A stretch of DNA of 64,000 nucleotides. It comes from Nemopilema nomurai (taxonomy: Eukaryota; Cnidaria; Scyphozoa; Rhizostomeae; Rhizostomatidae). This document shows positions 1-12,400 of this stretch, in pieces. Under the pieces are notes generated by a model. That model saw only the letters and a list, made by a program, of their open reading frames with translations. It was not told where the DNA came from and made no database searches. Location of the stretch: assembly GCA_003864495.1 (NCBI GenBank), contig ML133383.1, positions 7,548,880 to 7,612,879 of the forward strand, written 5' to 3'. The position numbers and the translations under genes were made by a program. Within the stretch, counting starts at the first letter, position 1; every line of letters begins with the position of its first letter.

Positions 1-3000
1 GCCCCGACAACAGAGGCTGTTGCGACTGAGGCAATGACCACCAAGGCTGCTGCCACCGAAGAAGTAACTGATGCAGTAACAACTGAAGCCCCGACAACAG
101 AGGCCGTTACGACTGAGGCAATGACCACCAAGGCTGCTGCCACCGAAGAAGTAACTGATGCAGTAACAACTGAAGCCCGACAACAGAGGCAGTTGCGACT
201 GAGGCAGTTACCACAAAGGCTGCTGCTACGGAAGAAGTAACTGATGCAATAACAACTGAAGCTCCTACAACAGTGGCCGTTACGACTGAGGCAATGACCA
301 CCAAGGCTGCTGCCACCGAAGAAGTAACTGATGCAGTAACAACTGAAGCTCCTACAACAGTGGCCGTTACGACTGAGGCAATGACCACCAAGGCTGCTGC
401 CACCGAAGAAGTAACTGATGCAGTAACAACTGAAGCCCCGACAACAGAGGCTGTTGCGACTGAGGCAATGACCACCAAGGCTGCTGCCACCGAAGAAGTA
501 ACTGATGCAGTAACAACTGAAGCCCCGACAACAGAGGCAGTTGCGACTGAGGCAGTTACCACAAAGGCTGCTGCTACGGAAGAAGTAACTGATGCAATAA
601 CAACTGAAGCTCCTACAACAGTGGCCGTTACGACTGAGGCAATGACCACCAAGGCTGCTGCCACCGAAGAAGTAACTGATGCAGTAACAACTGAAGCCCC
701 GACAACAGAGGCTGTTGCGACTGAGGCAATGACCACCAAGGCTGCTGCCACCGAAGAAGTAACTGATGCAGTAACAACTGAAGCCCCGACAACAGAGGCT
801 GTTGCGACTGAGGCAATGACCACCAAGGCTGCTGCACCGAAGAAGTAACTCATGCAGTAACAACTGAAGCCCCGCCAACAGAGGCTGTTGCGACTGAGGC
901 AATGACCACAAAGGCTGCTGCCACCGAAGAAGTAACTGATGCAGTAACAACTGAAGCCCCAACAACAGAGGCCGTTACGACTGAGGCAGTTACCACCAAG
1001 GCTGCTGCCACCGAAGAAGTAACTGATGCAGTAACAACTGAAGCCCCAACAACAGAGGCAGTTGCGACCGAGGCAGTTACCACAAAGGCTGCTGCAACTG
1101 AAGAAGTAACTGATGCAGTAACAACTGGATCCCCAACAACAGAGGCCGTTACGACTGAGGCGGTTACCACCATTGCTGCTGCCACCGAAGAAGTAACTGA
1201 TGCAGTAACAACTGAAGCCCCAATAACAGAGGCAGTTACCACCAAGGCTGCTGCCAGAGAAGAAGTAACTGATGCAGTAACAACTGAAGCCCCAATAACA
1301 GAGGCAGTTACCGCCAAGGCTGCTGCCAGAGAAGAAGTAACTGATGCAGTAACAACTGAAGCCCCAATAACAGAGGCAGTTACGACTGAGGCAGTTACCA
1401 CAAAGGCTGCTGCCAGAGAAGAAGTAACTGATGCAGTAACAACCAAAGCCCCAACGACAGAGGCAGTTACGACTGAGGCAGTTACCACAAAGGCTGCTGC
1501 CAGAGAAGAAGTAACTGATGCAGTAACAACTGAAGCCCCAATAACAGAGGCAGTTGCGACCGAGGCAGTTACAACAAAGGCTGCTGCAACTGAAGAATTA
1601 ACTGATGCAGTAACAACTGAAGCTCCAATAACAGAGGCCGTTACGACTGAGGCAATGACCACCAAGGCTGCTGCCACCGAAGAAGTAACTGATGCAGTAA
1701 CAACCAAAGCTCCGACAACAGAGGCATTTGCGACCGAGGCAATTACCACAAAGGCGGCTGCTATTAAAGAAATAACTGATGCAGGTACAACCGAAGCTCC
1801 TACAACAGAGGCAGTTGCGACCGAGGTACTTACTACAAAGGCTGCTGCCACTGAAGAAGTAACTGATGCAGTAACAACTGAAGCCCCGACAACAGAGGCA
1901 GTTGCGACCGAGGGACTTACCACCAAGGCTGCTGCCACCGAAGAAGTAACTGATGCAGTAACAACTGAAGCCCCAATAACAGAGGCAGTTACCACCAAGG
2001 CTGCTGCCAGAGAAGAAGTAACTAATGCAGTAACAACCAAAGCCCCAACGACAGCGGCTGTTGCGACTGAGGCAATGACGACCAAGGCTGCTGCCACCGA
2101 AGAAGTAACTGATGCAGCAACAACTGAAGCCCCGACAACAGAGGCTGTTGCGACTGAGGCAATGACCACCAAGGCTGCTGCCAGAGAAGAAGTAACTGAT
2201 GCAGTAACAACTGAAGCCCCAACAACAGAGGCCGTTACGACTGAGGCAATGACCACCAAGGCTGCTGCCACCGAAGAAGTAACTGATGCAGTAACAACTG
2301 AAGCCCCAACAACACAGTCAGTTGCGACTGAGGCAATGACCACCAAGGCTGCTGCCAGAGAAGAAGTAACTGATGCAGTAACAACTGAAGCCCCGACAAC
2401 AGAGGCTGTTGCGACTGAGGCAATGACCACCAACGCTGCTGCCACCGAAGAAGTAACTGATGCAGTAACAACTGAAGCCCCGACAACAGAGGCTGTTGCG
2501 ACTGAGGCAATGACCACCAAGGTTGCTGCCACCGAAGAAGTAACTGATGCAGTAACAACTGAAGCCCCAACAACAGAGGCCGTTACGACTGAGGCAGTTA
2601 CCACCAAAGCTGCTGCTACGGAAGAAGTAACTGATGCAGTAACAACTGAAGCCCCGACAACAGAGACCGTTACGACTGAGGCAGTTACCACAAAGGCTGC
2701 TGCTACGAAAGAAGTAACTGATGCAGTAACAACTGAAGCCCCGACAACAGAGGCAGTTGCGACTGAGGCAGTTACCACAAAGGCTGCTGCCACCGAAGAA
2801 GTAACTGATGCAGTAACAACTGAAGCCCCGACAACAGAGGCTGTTGCGACTGAGGCAATGACCACAAAGGCTGCTGCCACCGAAGAAGTAACTGATGCAA
2901 TAACAACTGAAGCCCCGACAACAGAGGCAGTTGCGACCGAGGCAGTTACCACAAAGGCTGCTGCCACCGAAGAAGTAACTGATGCAGTACCAACTGAAGC

Positions 3001-3410
3001 CCCAACAACAGAGGCTGTTGCGACCGAGGCAGTTACCACAAAGGCTGCTGCCACCGTAGAAGTAACTGATGCAGTTGCGACTGAGGCAGTTACCACAAAG
3101 GCTGCTGCCACCGAAGAAGTAACTGATGCAGTATTAACTGAAGCCCCAACAACAAAGTCAGTTGCGGCTGAGGCAGTTACCACAAAGGCTGCTGCCACCG
3201 AAGAAGTAACTGATGCAGTAACAACTGAAGCCCCGACAACAGAGGCAGTTGCGACTGAGGCAATGACCACCAAGGCTGCTGCCACCGAAGAAGTAACTGA
3301 TGCAGTAACAACTGAAGCTCCTACAACAGTGGCCGTTACGACTGAGGCAATGATCACCAGGGCTGCTGCCACCGAAGAAGTAATTGGTGCAGTTGTTACC
3401 ACTGATGCAG
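1..3410 (+). repeat. 87-bp coding tandem repeat (29-residue Thr/Ala/Glu unit), about 40 copies
   Basis: The period is 87 bp, for example ATGACC at 34 and again at 121. Each unit encodes 29 residues including [10 protein letters not shown] and [10 protein letters not shown]; shortened 72-bp units with APITEA occur near 1200-1380. In the first 840 bp a four-unit higher-order repeat of 348 bp is visible: the same variant block starts at 187 and at 535. The unit is rich in Thr with regular Pro and Glu, as expected of a mucin-like, O-glycosylated stalk. Copies at the 5' end are more alike than those after about 1100, suggesting recent homogenisation there. The array is cut by the left window edge, so the true copy number is unknown. 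Confidence 0.95.
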
Positions 3411-6400
3411 TAACAACTGAAGCCCCGAAAACAGAGGCGGTTGTGACTGAGAGAATGTATACGAAAGCTGTTACAACTGAAGTGCCAACTATTGGTTCAC
3501 ATGCAACAGATGTACTGACTGGAAGCGCATTTTCTAATGGTCGAAAAACCCTGGATTTTTCTGTCACAGAGGCCCCTATTACCAACGAACTTGCAACTGA
3601 CTCGTTGAGTTTTGAATCTGTCAGTACCACTGTACTTCCTAACACTGAAGGGTTTTCTACATTCACTGAGGATTTAACGCACGGCTATACTGATAGTACT
3701 GTTCATACGACAGATTTTCCCGAGTATTCAACCACAACCGATTTTGATGCTGAATTTACAACGAATTACTACACAAAAGCCCCTGATTCCACGTTGTTTA
3801 CTACTGGGGCCGCAAAGCTGATGACGTCAGAGTCCGTTGCGAGTACTACAGCTGAAGATGCTCTCAAGGGCGCTTCAGTGACGCCTCTGCCGTCGACGCG
3901 TCGTGCAACCAAGACGAAGCCGAGTACAGGAGAGAAGGCTCAGGCTGGCATGAAGTCGACGGTGGCGCCACATAGTGGTCCCCTTTCGAGACCAGTCATA
4001 AAGCCAACGACTAAAACGAGAGTGCCTTCAAATACTTTGGCAACAACAACGGTTGGTTGTATTTGCTATCTGATTTGTGTCTCTTCATTCTTGCTCCTGG
4101 CCTCCTTGAACGCGGTCATTTTAATCAAACTGAATTCTTTTTATGCTCTATACGTAGAAATGACTTTCTTCAAATAGAGTATATAAACATTATTATTTTG
4201 CATTTCCACGAGAAAATGGTGCTCTATGTCTTTGAGGTATGCATATGAATGAAGTTACACTTACTAACTATCGAAATTTATGCACTTATGAAATTTGGAA
4301 TCCACTGTGCCCTCAATATTTTATACTGGAATTCGTATCATTTCAATATATTTTACGAGCGACCGTGCAATTTCTCAATTCCTTTGTACTATTTTTGAGA
4401 AGTTGTGTGACTTCTTCTTTCATGAGTTCAGTGCCGGCCTAATATTAAGGAAACGAAAAAAGTGGTGTGATAAAAATGTCCTTATACACTGTGATTCTTA
4501 TACTAGGACCCTCACCACTAGGTCAGTGCTGGATGTTGAATCCAGTTTTTGAACCACTTTTGGCGTTTCTTAAAAGCACTCGATTACCTTAAGAATAAAG
4601 GTCCCTTTCTTTGCAAAGGATTGTATTGGGAGCATTCTTTAGCAAGAACTGCAGTTCTAATTTAGCCTATTGATAAACAGGGCAACCTAGTTGTATGACA
4701 ATTATGGTGTCCTCCTTTTCCCACCAGGTAACTTTGAAGCCTTGGAAGCCTTTTGCACACTTTTCTTTGCACTCATGCAGCAAACGGTTACATATGTGCC
4801 AGATAGTTTGATTTGAATAGTACGTGGTATCCAAATCGCATCTTCATCGCTTCTAATGTTTATCGATTGACATGTACCACTTGATTTTGCAGTCACAACC
4901 AGGACCAATCAGTGCCAGAAATGGACAGAAAGGCGACCCTGGCGTTATCGTTGACCCTACAGGATCCACCATTAAGGGCTGCCAGTTGAAAGTCGATCCC
5001 AAGGTCAATCACGCTCTTTTCTAAGTCTGTGCATGTGGTTTCCAGTCAAATGGCCTAGATTATCTCCATTTCTTTGTATTATGTCATTCTCGCGGTGTAT
5101 TGAACTGGATGGATCTAAGCAGATGTTCTGCGTTATTTGCTTTAATGCGACATACCACACACGTTACCACTTAGCCTGCATTGTGGCGAGTACTTAATAT
5201 GGTTTCCACTAGACAGAAACCAGAGTTATTCATTAGGATTGCATCGTACCCGATATATGCTCTTATACATTTTTCATTTTCAAGGCTATCCGTCCTTCGT
5301 TCGTTTGTAAATGGTTTGTGTTTCTTTGATATATGCTGTATTCGTACCCTCGTCAGTTGACGCCCACAAACAGACAAGAAGGTGAAAGACGTCTTCATGG
5401 GACTTTTAAGGGTTGCGGAACCAGTCACGTAAAGTCTTAACTACCTGTGCTACTTCTAACCAAGTCTGTGATTTGAAGATTTGACACCGTCCTTTTTCAT
5501 TTCTAGGCCTCGACAGACAAGATGACTACTTCTCCGAAGGCCTCTTTATGTGGCAACGAAAAAGGGATGAAGGTTAGTTCTTTGTTTTGTTTGCCCAACG
5601 ACATAGAAAGGGTTTTCTTCTGATGATGTCATATGAATTTTAATTGAAGGGCGTGTTGGTATGTTTGTTTTTAGAGAGGGTTTGCGCAGTGCTAACATGA
5701 GAGTAAATACGTTTTAGGTGTCTTTTCATATTAAAAGAACGGGGGCTTTGTGAGCCGAATTTTTCCACCCAAACTCTTGTTTGGTTTAGAGTTGAAAAAG
5801 GACCCGTGTTTGAAATGTCCTTCTGCTTAACTTAGTACTATCCAGGAAGCTGAAAACATTGGATATGGCTTTCAAATATACTATCAGAGCACAACAGATT
5901 TATTTCAAATTGAAGCTTACCAAATGGGGAAAAGGATGCCGTTTTTCGCATTGCATTAGTTAATGTGTCACGTTTGTGGCGCGACTGCCATCTTTATTTT
6001 GTTCGGAGGAAAAATCTGTACCGCAAACAATCATGGTTAAGGAAACACTTAAGGGCGAATCCTCAAAGGGTTTTTCTGTCTTTTCAAAGTCGGTTGTCAT
6101 GCTTTTGGCATAGTTGGCCAGTTTCCATTGCTCTATGATATTAAGTGTATGTTTAACATTTCACTTGTGTGGTTACTTAAGAGTCCGATCTCTGCTCCTC
6201 GAACGCAGCATTCCTGCTGGCGCGAATGATACTGTTGATCCAATTAAGTCTGAATGAAATGTGAACTTTGTTTCCTTAATTCTGATGACCGGTGTTGTGT
6301 TACACGGGGAATTCTATCCCAACACATGCGTTGCTTTGCCGATGGAATGTACATTGACTTACTGAAGCCTTTGGGCCATTAATAATATTATGATACTGGA

Positions 6401-9400
6401 GAAAGGCAGGCAGACAACACGGAATTTGATGTACTGCGATTTCACAAAATATATTCGAGTTAATCCCATCCGGAGGTTTTTACACTGTCAGTTGCGAGCG
6501 GGTTTACATTTTTATTAAGATTAGACGCAGCTCACCAGAGTGTGATCAGAACGCCAGGAACACAGTTCAACCTAGTTTGATTACCTCGTGTGGTTGATAT
6601 GCTGGAGCATTGTTGTATGGTGAACACTTGTTCAACCGAGGTGCATCGGCGGTGAAGGTGCCTTTTGGCAATACTGTAGCCAGTGGCAGAACAGTTGCCC
6701 TGTATCCTGATGACTGTGAGCTATGCATTGCTCGTATGCCTGGTTCTTCACAGGCTCTGCTTGGCAAAGGTATGCTTTTCATAGTGGCAGCCAGTCTTGG
6801 GACCCGGCGAGGACAAGCAAGGTTGTAGTGGCATGCGAAGGCATCACGGATCGACTGCCATTTTGGACGCACAGTGTCTACTGTTACATTTCACTTGAGG
6901 CGCTGGGACCGCAAACCAAGTGTTTCTAAGACTTTCAAAGTGGTCGATCCACACTTTGTCCCAAGCCCCGCAACTCAGTTTACGAACACCCTTCTTTTAG
7001 AGTACGACTCTTGAATCAGCATTTGGTTGGATTTTTGAATCACTTTCGATATAGTACCGTCATTTTTTGGGATCATTTTATTGACAGCCTTAATAAACTT
7101 AAGGTTTTTACAGCGATCTAGAAGTGCAATCGTATTTTATGTACAATGTCTTTTACCACGTTTTGTGGCTTTGCTTTTTCTAAAGGTGATGGAATTTTTT
7201 CTAGGGTGACGTTGGACCCGAAGGCGTAAGGGGCCCGTCTGGACCAAAGGTACTTATATACATTGATACAAATATACACGCAGTTAGAAATTTACGTGTT
7301 TCCTTTTGTAACCTTGAATTCTCTTCTTGTTGCCGACGTGTTAAAGTGTTGCGATTACCAGTGTCAATAAAACGTTGCTGTCGATTTGCATTTTAAAACT
7401 TCACAGCATTGCTGTTGCTGTCGTTTTCTTTAATGTAGAATACTGCCTTTAAGCTTCTTAGAAAACATTTGGTAGATAGATCACAGTAAACGTATTTTGG
7501 CTTACCATCCTCTGTGGTGTGACTCGCGAGACACACCCAGATTCATGGCATTCACAAAATACAACCAGGTTGTTTGTATTTGCGAAAGAAATCACCTGCT
7601 TCTCTTTTTATACCTGTTTTGTAAAAGGTGATCATGTAATCTGGATCGTTCTTCGATAATTTTTTATCCACCAAGCAGTTAGCAAATTTTATCACGTTGT
7701 TGGGAGATCGCATTTATTATCTTTTAAGTTTGTTATAAGAGCCATAATAATATGACAGTCTTTCAAAAGCTCTAGATAATCTTTTAGCATGTTTTTCTGA
7801 TAAAGAAAGTCTGTTCTGTTCCAGTTAACACTATAATTATAATTCAGACAACCACTAATGATTTTTTCATATCGGTCAAGATCGTTCGACTTGTAATATG
7901 GTGTTGTACACTAATTGCCTCTAGTGCCTTCGGGAATGTTGTTCCTCCGCAGCCTACATGGAAATTCGTTTAGCCGCTGCACATCTTTCTATTCTTATCG
8001 CCTCAATTTTAGTATTATTAGTAATATTCCCGGATTGGGCTACACTGGGGCGAAATGTATACGAGAGAAGGCTTCTAAGATTGGCTCGCTGTCATTCCGA
8101 TTCGCTTCCTCCTCACATTGCTTTCCATCATAAAGCTTTTGTACCCCCGACGTTTTTGCTTGTCAAGTCCTCAGTGTGCGATCCAGCCTTTCCCCACAAA
8201 CGATGCAATATCGCCAGTAGCTAATCCTGCGAAACTTCCAAATTTAGTTACGAACTACAAAGGCGGCTGTGTTTGCTGCCGTTGAACTAATGAAACTTTT
8301 TATGCGAATATTAGTGTTAGGCTTAGGTTACTTTCGAATCCTTTCCGGACCCTGTATCTATATTTCCTTTCTTTTAGAGAACGCAACGCGTCTCTAATGT
8401 TTTCTTCCTTTCGGAAATTAGGGTGAAAAGGGATTTCAGGGTATGAAAGGAAAGAAAGGAGACGAAGGCCTGGTGGGAATACCCGGACCAGTTGGGTTTC
8501 CAGGGCTTCGTGGACCAAAAGGAGTTACAGGAGAAAAGGTTTGTTGGAAGCCAACAGGTCTTCGCCTTTCAGAGACCAGATTCTCATATATCTAAATTGT
8601 TATGCCTTTCTTATCTCCTACAACCTCTCTGTTGTACGACTGTGTTAATAATAACATGTATGCCGAGAAATGTTACTCATTGAGGATTGATGTTTTTGGT
8701 TGTAAGTCTGGTCCGGTTAGCAAGACTTTCAAGTAAAGCCACACACAACTAGGCGTATTATATGTTAATAACACAAAGCTGAGCCCTAATCTCTCAAATT
8801 TTAACAGAAATTACTTTTCGTCTCACTCTTGGCTATCGAATTTCTAGGGCATGCCTGGAGTTAGAGGCCTCTCCGGAGTCAAGGTGATTAGTTCATATTT
8901 TTAATCGTTGGGCGTTTACTTGTCTTTGAACATTACAAGATAATGTCTAAGACAGCCTTTCACTTTAAGCACTCACATATCGTATAACATTTGCTAAAGG
9001 AGGTCTTAAGTTCAAAGCTAGTAACTTTGGCATTGTAATCACTTTGTTTAAAACTTTGCCACTTTGCCCTTGACGTTACTGGCGTAATATTGTACCCTTG
9101 TACCCATTGTTGGCTCTGGGACTTTTTACATGCATCATAGGTTATGGATGGATCGGCTTCATGTTTAGCCTATAAGCCTTATTTATCTTTTTCCTTTCTG
9201 GGACTGTCAGTTTTAACAAAAAAGAAGGGTAGAAGCATTTGAAAATACACGCAAGCAATATATGCACGGTAGCACGCTGTTTAGTTTCACACCCCATCTA
9301 ACTTTCACTTAAAAAAATTCAGACTCTCGAATCTGAGCAAGTGGTAAGGGGTGTGCACTAAGATATTTTTAAGACTATTTTTTAAAAAATCTGGTATATT

Positions 9401-12400
9401 TTTAAAGATTTTGATTGATTTCTTTTCGGACCCCAACATGCAAAATTTAGGATCTTTGACCTCCCTCGTTTTCTTCCACCTTGGCCCCTGCAATAATCTA
9501 TGCTCTCTCCGTTGCTTTGGTAAATGTTACTTTTTTGTAAAACTCGTTTCGCGCTGAATTGTATCTGGTGTGCAATGCAGCAAAAGTGCTTTTGTTTTAA
9601 AAATAAGTTCATTACTTTTAATTTCTTGCTGCAGGGCTCGAAGGGAGAATCAGGAAGGAATGGCTCCAGTGGTTTACCTGGTCCAATTGGTCTCAAGGTA
9701 AGCCTTGCATGGATTATGATCTTCTTGAGAAATCCATAATAGTGAGGAAATTTATAGAAACAAATATAAACAGGTTCTGCTGCAATTAAATGATTTCGCA
9801 AATTTCGCTCTTTCAAAACACATCCATTCAAAAACAAAGGTAGCCGTTTCTGGGAGGCGACTAAAGGGACATGACTTTTTGATCAATAAACGAACACCAT
9901 GCGCCTAATCACACCGAAGCTTGAGAACATTTTTGCCCAATCATAAAGCCCTGCTCATCATTCGTCGCCAACCTTGTATTTATTCAACAGAAAGATACGT
10001 CAAAGGTTTATTTGACTATCGGGCGTTCCGCGTTTTATGGGCTGCCAAGGGTTGTAAGTAACAATTGGCTACGTGGTGACAATTAAAAGTTGTGTTTTTT
10101 CTTGACAGAGTTCAAGCATTGATGTTTAGCAATCCTTTTAATGTGCTCTCGAAAAAGTAACACCTAGGAGGATCCTTGTAATTTGCTAGGCTTATGATCT
10201 GCTGTTTTCTCTCATGTGATCCTTGTTTGCAGGGGGAACGAGGAATGCCAGGTTCGCATAAACTTATCTCTGTAAGTGATGTTTTCTCATTTTCATTCAT
10301 AAAATGCCATGCTATTTATTTTCTTTGCTTCTTAGTGTGGCGAGACATGAAAGTCAAGGATAAAGATGTCTCTATTTACAAAACAGTTGAATACGTTATC
10401 GTGTCTGTAGAGCTATAAAAAAGTGAACTTTTTGCCAATGCCTTTGGCACAATAAGCTGGTTATCTTAACTTTTTTGCTTCTTACACAGGGCCCCAAGGG
10501 TGTGAAAGGGGACAGCATGTCCCGGAAGGAGATCGCAGATGTTGTTATTGATGTGAGTACAGTAAACAGGATTTTTATATTGTCAGGGAGTTAATGTCCT
10601 TTAACCTCAAAACATTCTTCAACATAACTAGGGCACCATCTCTGATTTTTTCTGTAGCAATGCAGAAACGTTTTTCTTTGGAACGATTAAGCAGTTTGTG
10701 AAATTCATGTGAAATTCAATTTTTGATCACGATACTTCTTTGGGCAGGTGATATCCAATCAAGTCGGAGGATGCTCCAGAATCGACAGGATGAATCCTGC
10801 AGCGGAAGTATGTGTTTCAGTGTTTTAATATCTATACCAAGAATTGCGATAATAGGTGACATGTATATGCGATGTTTATCTCTTTCTGTCCATTGTTTTT
10901 GTTCCATTTAAATGACAAAGAATTTTTACACTGTTCTACGGAGCCTCAACAGAAACCGCGTTTTTGTGCCATCTATATCAACAATATCCCTCTCCGAGAT
11001 TTGAGAAATTTTGACCAATTCAACAAGGAGATCATTCAAGATAGACATTCATTCTTTAACTAAGTTTCTTTAGAAATATTAATCTCTTGTCATTCTATCT
11101 GTAATTAATTGCTCTTCGTTTAACGTTTTTTTCTAATTATTATGTATTTTGAACATGTGTAACTTATGTTCAATTTTGCATCAACAGTTGGGTACTGGGC
11201 CGCCTGGTTTGCATATGGTGAGTTTACTGCAAGAACTCTTTGCCCTCTTGTCACATTCTTGTCTTTCTTGGACCCTTAGTTTGCGAGTTGCTTGCCACGA
11301 TATGATGATACAACAAACCCGCAAAGGCCCTTATTAGAAAATTATGAGAAAATGGCGTGACAAAGTTGCACTTTCCAACAGCACTCAAAAGTAGAACAAA
11401 GATAGAATGGAAAGAAGTGAAATAGAATCCTTACTCAATGTTTGATTTGTATATGTATATGCGATGTTTATCTCTTTCTGTCCATTGTTTTTGTTCCATT
11501 TAAATGACAAAGAATTTTTACACTGTTCTACGGAGCCTCAACAGAAACCGGGTTTTTGTATCATCTATATAAACAATATCCCTCTCCGAGATTTGAGAAA
11601 TTTTGACCAATTCATCAAGGAGATCATTCAAGATAGACATTCATTCTTTAACTAAGTTTCTTTAGAAATGTTTTTTTCTAATTATTATGTATTCAGTTTT
11701 TTTCTAATTATTATGTATTTTGAACATGTATGCTGTGTAACTTATGTTCAATTTTGCATCAACAGTTGGGTACTGGGCCGCCTGGTTTGCATATGGTGAG
11801 TTTACTGCAAGAATTCTTTGCCCTCTTGTCACATTCTTGTCTTTCTTGGACCCATAGTTTGTGAGTTGCTTGCCACGATATGATGATACAACAAACCCGC
11901 AAAGGCCCTTATTAGAAAATTATGAGAAAATGGCGTGACAAAGTTGCACTTTCCAACAGCACTCAAAAGTAGAACAAAGATAGAGTGGAAAGAAGTGAAA
12001 TAGAATCCTTTCTTCATGTTTGATTTGTCAGTGCCTACTGTAACGTATTGTCTTTTAATTACAGAGACAACGAAGGGGGCCGCCAGGACTTCATATGGTA
12101 AGATCAGCCCAGAGGTTTCGGTTGATGTTATCCTGCTCTAGACTTTCCTACATCATTCTTAAGGCTATCTACCTCTAATATAACATAATATAATATAATA
12201 TAACACCTATTTTTAAACTTTGCCAACTTGGTTCCAAGAATGTTATCTTCTCTGGCCCAAAAACCAGTTATTTCGAAGGACTAAAAAATTGACCAAAAAT
12301 AATCTTTAAGGGAGGATATTTCGCGGAGCCTATGAATCTGAAATATTCCATCTCGTGTGGAAGTATATCGATTTCTGGTCATATGTTCGTCGTCTGCTAT

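Noticed and set aside
107..3666. Very long minus-strand open frames through the 87-bp repeat, encoding Val/Ala/Ser repeats
   Set aside because: The period is divisible by three and the unit has no antisense stop, so every copy stays open by construction. The plus-strand frame continues into unique Thr-rich sequence with a phase-matched splice to collagen; the antisense frame starts and stops within or just beyond the array.
6595..6830. Open frame of about 72 codons between collagen exons, with a good donor at 6770
   Set aside because: No convincing acceptor precedes it, it has no Gly-X-Y, and joining the exons 5572 and 7205 directly keeps phase. It may be an old insertion.
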